A stretch of DNA of 8,003 bases from Desulfuromonadales bacterium (GTDB taxonomy: Bacteria > Desulfobacterota > Desulfuromonadia > Desulfuromonadales > BM103): NCBI GenBank assembly GCA_030640215.1, contig DAOWJU010000240.1, positions 1-8,003 of the forward strand, in the 5' to 3' direction. The notes under the pieces were generated by a model. That model was not told where the DNA came from and searched no databases. It saw only the letters and a list, made by a program, of their open reading frames with translations. Of the stretch, positions 7,180-8,003 are shown piece by piece. Position numbers and translations under genes: made by a program. Position 1 is the first letter of the stretch. Each line of letters begins with the position of its first letter.

Positions 7180-7208
7180 TTGTAAAGCTGTCTTTTTAAG
7201 CATAGTAT
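7180..7208 (+). promoter_or_regulatory. Likely promoter of the AbiEi-like gene
   Basis: TTGTAA (7180-7185) and TAGTAT (7203-7208) are 17 bases apart, each matching the sigma-70 consensus at 4 of 6 positions. The -10 lies inside the left arm of the inverted repeat at 7192-7242, so a protein bound there would block it. Transcription would start near 7215, about 35 bases before the ATG. Confidence 0.45.
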
Positions 7209-7242
7209 GTCGTTGTTACGTCGACTTACTATGTTTAAAAAG
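7192..7242. promoter_or_regulatory. 21-bp inverted repeat, candidate autoregulatory operator of the AbiEi-like gene
   Basis: The left arm (7192-7212, beginning CTTTTTAAG) and right arm (7222-7242, ending TTTAAAAAG) are reverse complements at 19 of 21 positions, separated by 9 bases. The right arm ends in the AAGG Shine-Dalgarno sequence (7240-7243) and the left arm covers the likely -10. AbiEi antitoxins are known to bind inverted repeats in their own promoter and repress it; this site has the size and position expected. It could alternatively fold in the mRNA and hide the ribosome-binding site. Confidence 0.7.
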
Positions 7243-7249
7243 GCGCTTT

Positions 7250-7933
7250 ATGGGAAATCCCGAGTCTTTGCGAAAAGCGATACCCTGGGAAGAGTTTGAC
7301 TACCAAGCATTACTGGGCGCCCTGCAGAATTATGCCCACCCAAGAGATAAGATCTCCGACCTGCTCGCCAAAGATATTATTATCCGGGTTAAAAAAGGCC
7401 TGTATATTTTTGGTGACTCTTACCGCACTAAACCCTATTCAAAAGAAATTTTGGCTAACCTGATCTACGGCCCTTCGTGCGTCTCTCTTGAGTATGCCCT
7501 GCACAACCACGGCTTAATTCCAGAGTGCTCAGTCGCGCTCACCTCTGTAACAACGAAGCGCCCAAAGAAATTTCAAACCCCTGTAGGTTTGTTTCTCTAT
7601 AAAAATGTGCCAGAGGCCGGATTCCACATTGGCCTGCAGCGTGTCGAAATGGAGAATGGACGCGCATTTCTGATGGCTGGTCCAGAAAAGGCTCTTGCTG
7701 ACAAGTTCCGGAGTGATCGTGGACTGAGTATCAGGTCCCAGAAGGAATGCCTGGATTATCTGGTCAATTCCCTCAGGATTGAAGAGAGCGACCTGGCTAA
7801 TCTCGATGCAAGCCTATTGAAGAAGATCGCTGATTCTTATGGCTCGAAAAAAATTCATCTCTTGGCTGGAATGGTAGGTAGACTAAGGAGGCTTTCGGAC
7901 TATACGGGCCGAAGCGAAAATTCGGAAGCTTGA
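7250..7933 (+). CDS. AbiEi-like antitoxin / transcriptional regulator of a type IV toxin-antitoxin system
   Basis: A 227-residue basic protein. An N-terminal winged-helix-like domain (about 1-60) contains PRDKISDLLAKDIIIRVKKGLYIFG (split as helix 31-40 and wing strand 43-55). The following region carries SLEYALHNHGLIPE (79-92), TSVTTKRPKKFQTPVG (98-113) and AGPEKALADKF (143-153), all patterns I associate with AbiEi-family antitoxins. Such proteins repress their own operon and counter an AbiEii nucleotidyltransferase toxin; many act in phage abortive infection. The ATG at 7250 has AAGG about 6 bases upstream, inside the right arm of the inverted repeat. A second frame begins 63 bases after its stop, in the toxin position. 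Two 60-base lines near its start count 42-47% GC against 57% in one glmS line, a hint of different origin. The C-terminal module (about 155-227) is less recognisable. The family call is by motif memory; without the toxin sequence, an orphan regulator of the same fold remains possible. Confidence 0.78.
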   Translation: MGNPESLRKAIPWEEFDYQALLGALQNYAHPRDKISDLLAKDIIIRVKKGLYIFGDSYRTKPYSKEILANLIYGPSCVSLEYALHNHGLIPECSVALTSVTTKRPKKFQTPVGLFLYKNVPEAGFHIGLQRVEMENGRAFLMAGPEKALADKFRSDRGLSIRSQKECLDYLVNSLRIEESDLANLDASLLKKIADSYGSKKIHLLAGMVGRLRRLSDYTGRSENSEA

Positions 7934-7960
7934 GACCAGATTTTAGCTCGTTTGAGAAGT

Positions 7961-7976
7961 AATAGCCGTAGCTATT
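7961..7976 (+). other. Small hairpin between the antitoxin and the next gene
   Basis: AATAGC (7961-7966) and GCTATT (7971-7976) are perfect reverse complements around the loop CGTA, in the 63-base gap between the antitoxin stop and the next ATG. No T-run follows, so it is not an obvious terminator. It might tune the ratio of antitoxin to downstream product by transcript processing or partial attenuation. Confidence 0.45.
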
Positions 7977-7981
7977 GGTCG

Positions 7982-7989
7982 AAAAGGAG
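7982..7989 (+). promoter_or_regulatory. Strong ribosome-binding site for the gene leaving the right edge
   Basis: AAAAGGAG ends seven bases before the ATG at 7997. It is the best Shine-Dalgarno match in the right part of the window and argues that a real gene begins there. Confidence 0.65.
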
Positions 7990-7996
7990 CTGAGAT

Positions 7997-8003
7997 ATGG
8001 GCC
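7997..8003 (+). CDS. Start of a downstream gene, presumed AbiEii-type toxin (only 7 bases present)
   Basis: Only ATGGGCC is visible, so the product cannot be read. The start is supported by the strong AAAAGGAG seven bases upstream and by its position 63 bases after the AbiEi-like gene on the same strand. In AbiE systems the second gene encodes AbiEii, a nucleotidyltransferase-fold toxin; that identity is inferred purely from gene order. Confidence 0.5.

Overview
The window looks like part of a chromosome of a delta-proteobacterial (Desulfuromonadota-type) bacterium. This is an inference from protein flavour: a DUF4080-type radical SAM enzyme, a small protein resembling the MXAN_5187 C-terminal family, and GlmU/GlmS of Gram-negative type. 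No rRNA or other decisive phylogenetic marker is present. No tRNA, CRISPR array or complete mobile element was seen.

Left part (1-3643, minus strand). A cobalamin-type radical SAM protein runs off the left edge. A patatin-like phospholipase lies 65 bases upstream of it in the same direction, so the two may be co-transcribed. A leader of about 200 bases carrying short phased repeats precedes the patatin gene. A small conserved hypothetical gene follows, with its own good sigma-70 promoter.

Centre (3644-7136). A divergent promoter region separates the hypothetical gene from glmU. glmU and glmS lie head to tail, 93 bases apart. GlmS makes glucosamine-6-phosphate from fructose-6-phosphate and glutamine. 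GlmM (not in the window) isomerises it, and GlmU acetylates and uridylylates glucosamine-1-phosphate to UDP-GlcNAc, the precursor of peptidoglycan and lipopolysaccharide. The glmU-glmS spacer holds four perfect copies of a 7-base repeat built into an imperfect hairpin.

Right part (7137-8003). Directly downstream of glmS, the classical neighbourhood of Tn7-type insertion, is an AbiEi-like antitoxin/regulator gene. A 21-bp inverted repeat in front of it overlaps both the likely -10 element and the Shine-Dalgarno sequence, which suggests autoregulation. A second reading frame, presumably the partner toxin, begins at 7997 with a strong ribosome-binding site and leaves the window after 7 bases. 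This end is the most likely start of an accessory or defence region.
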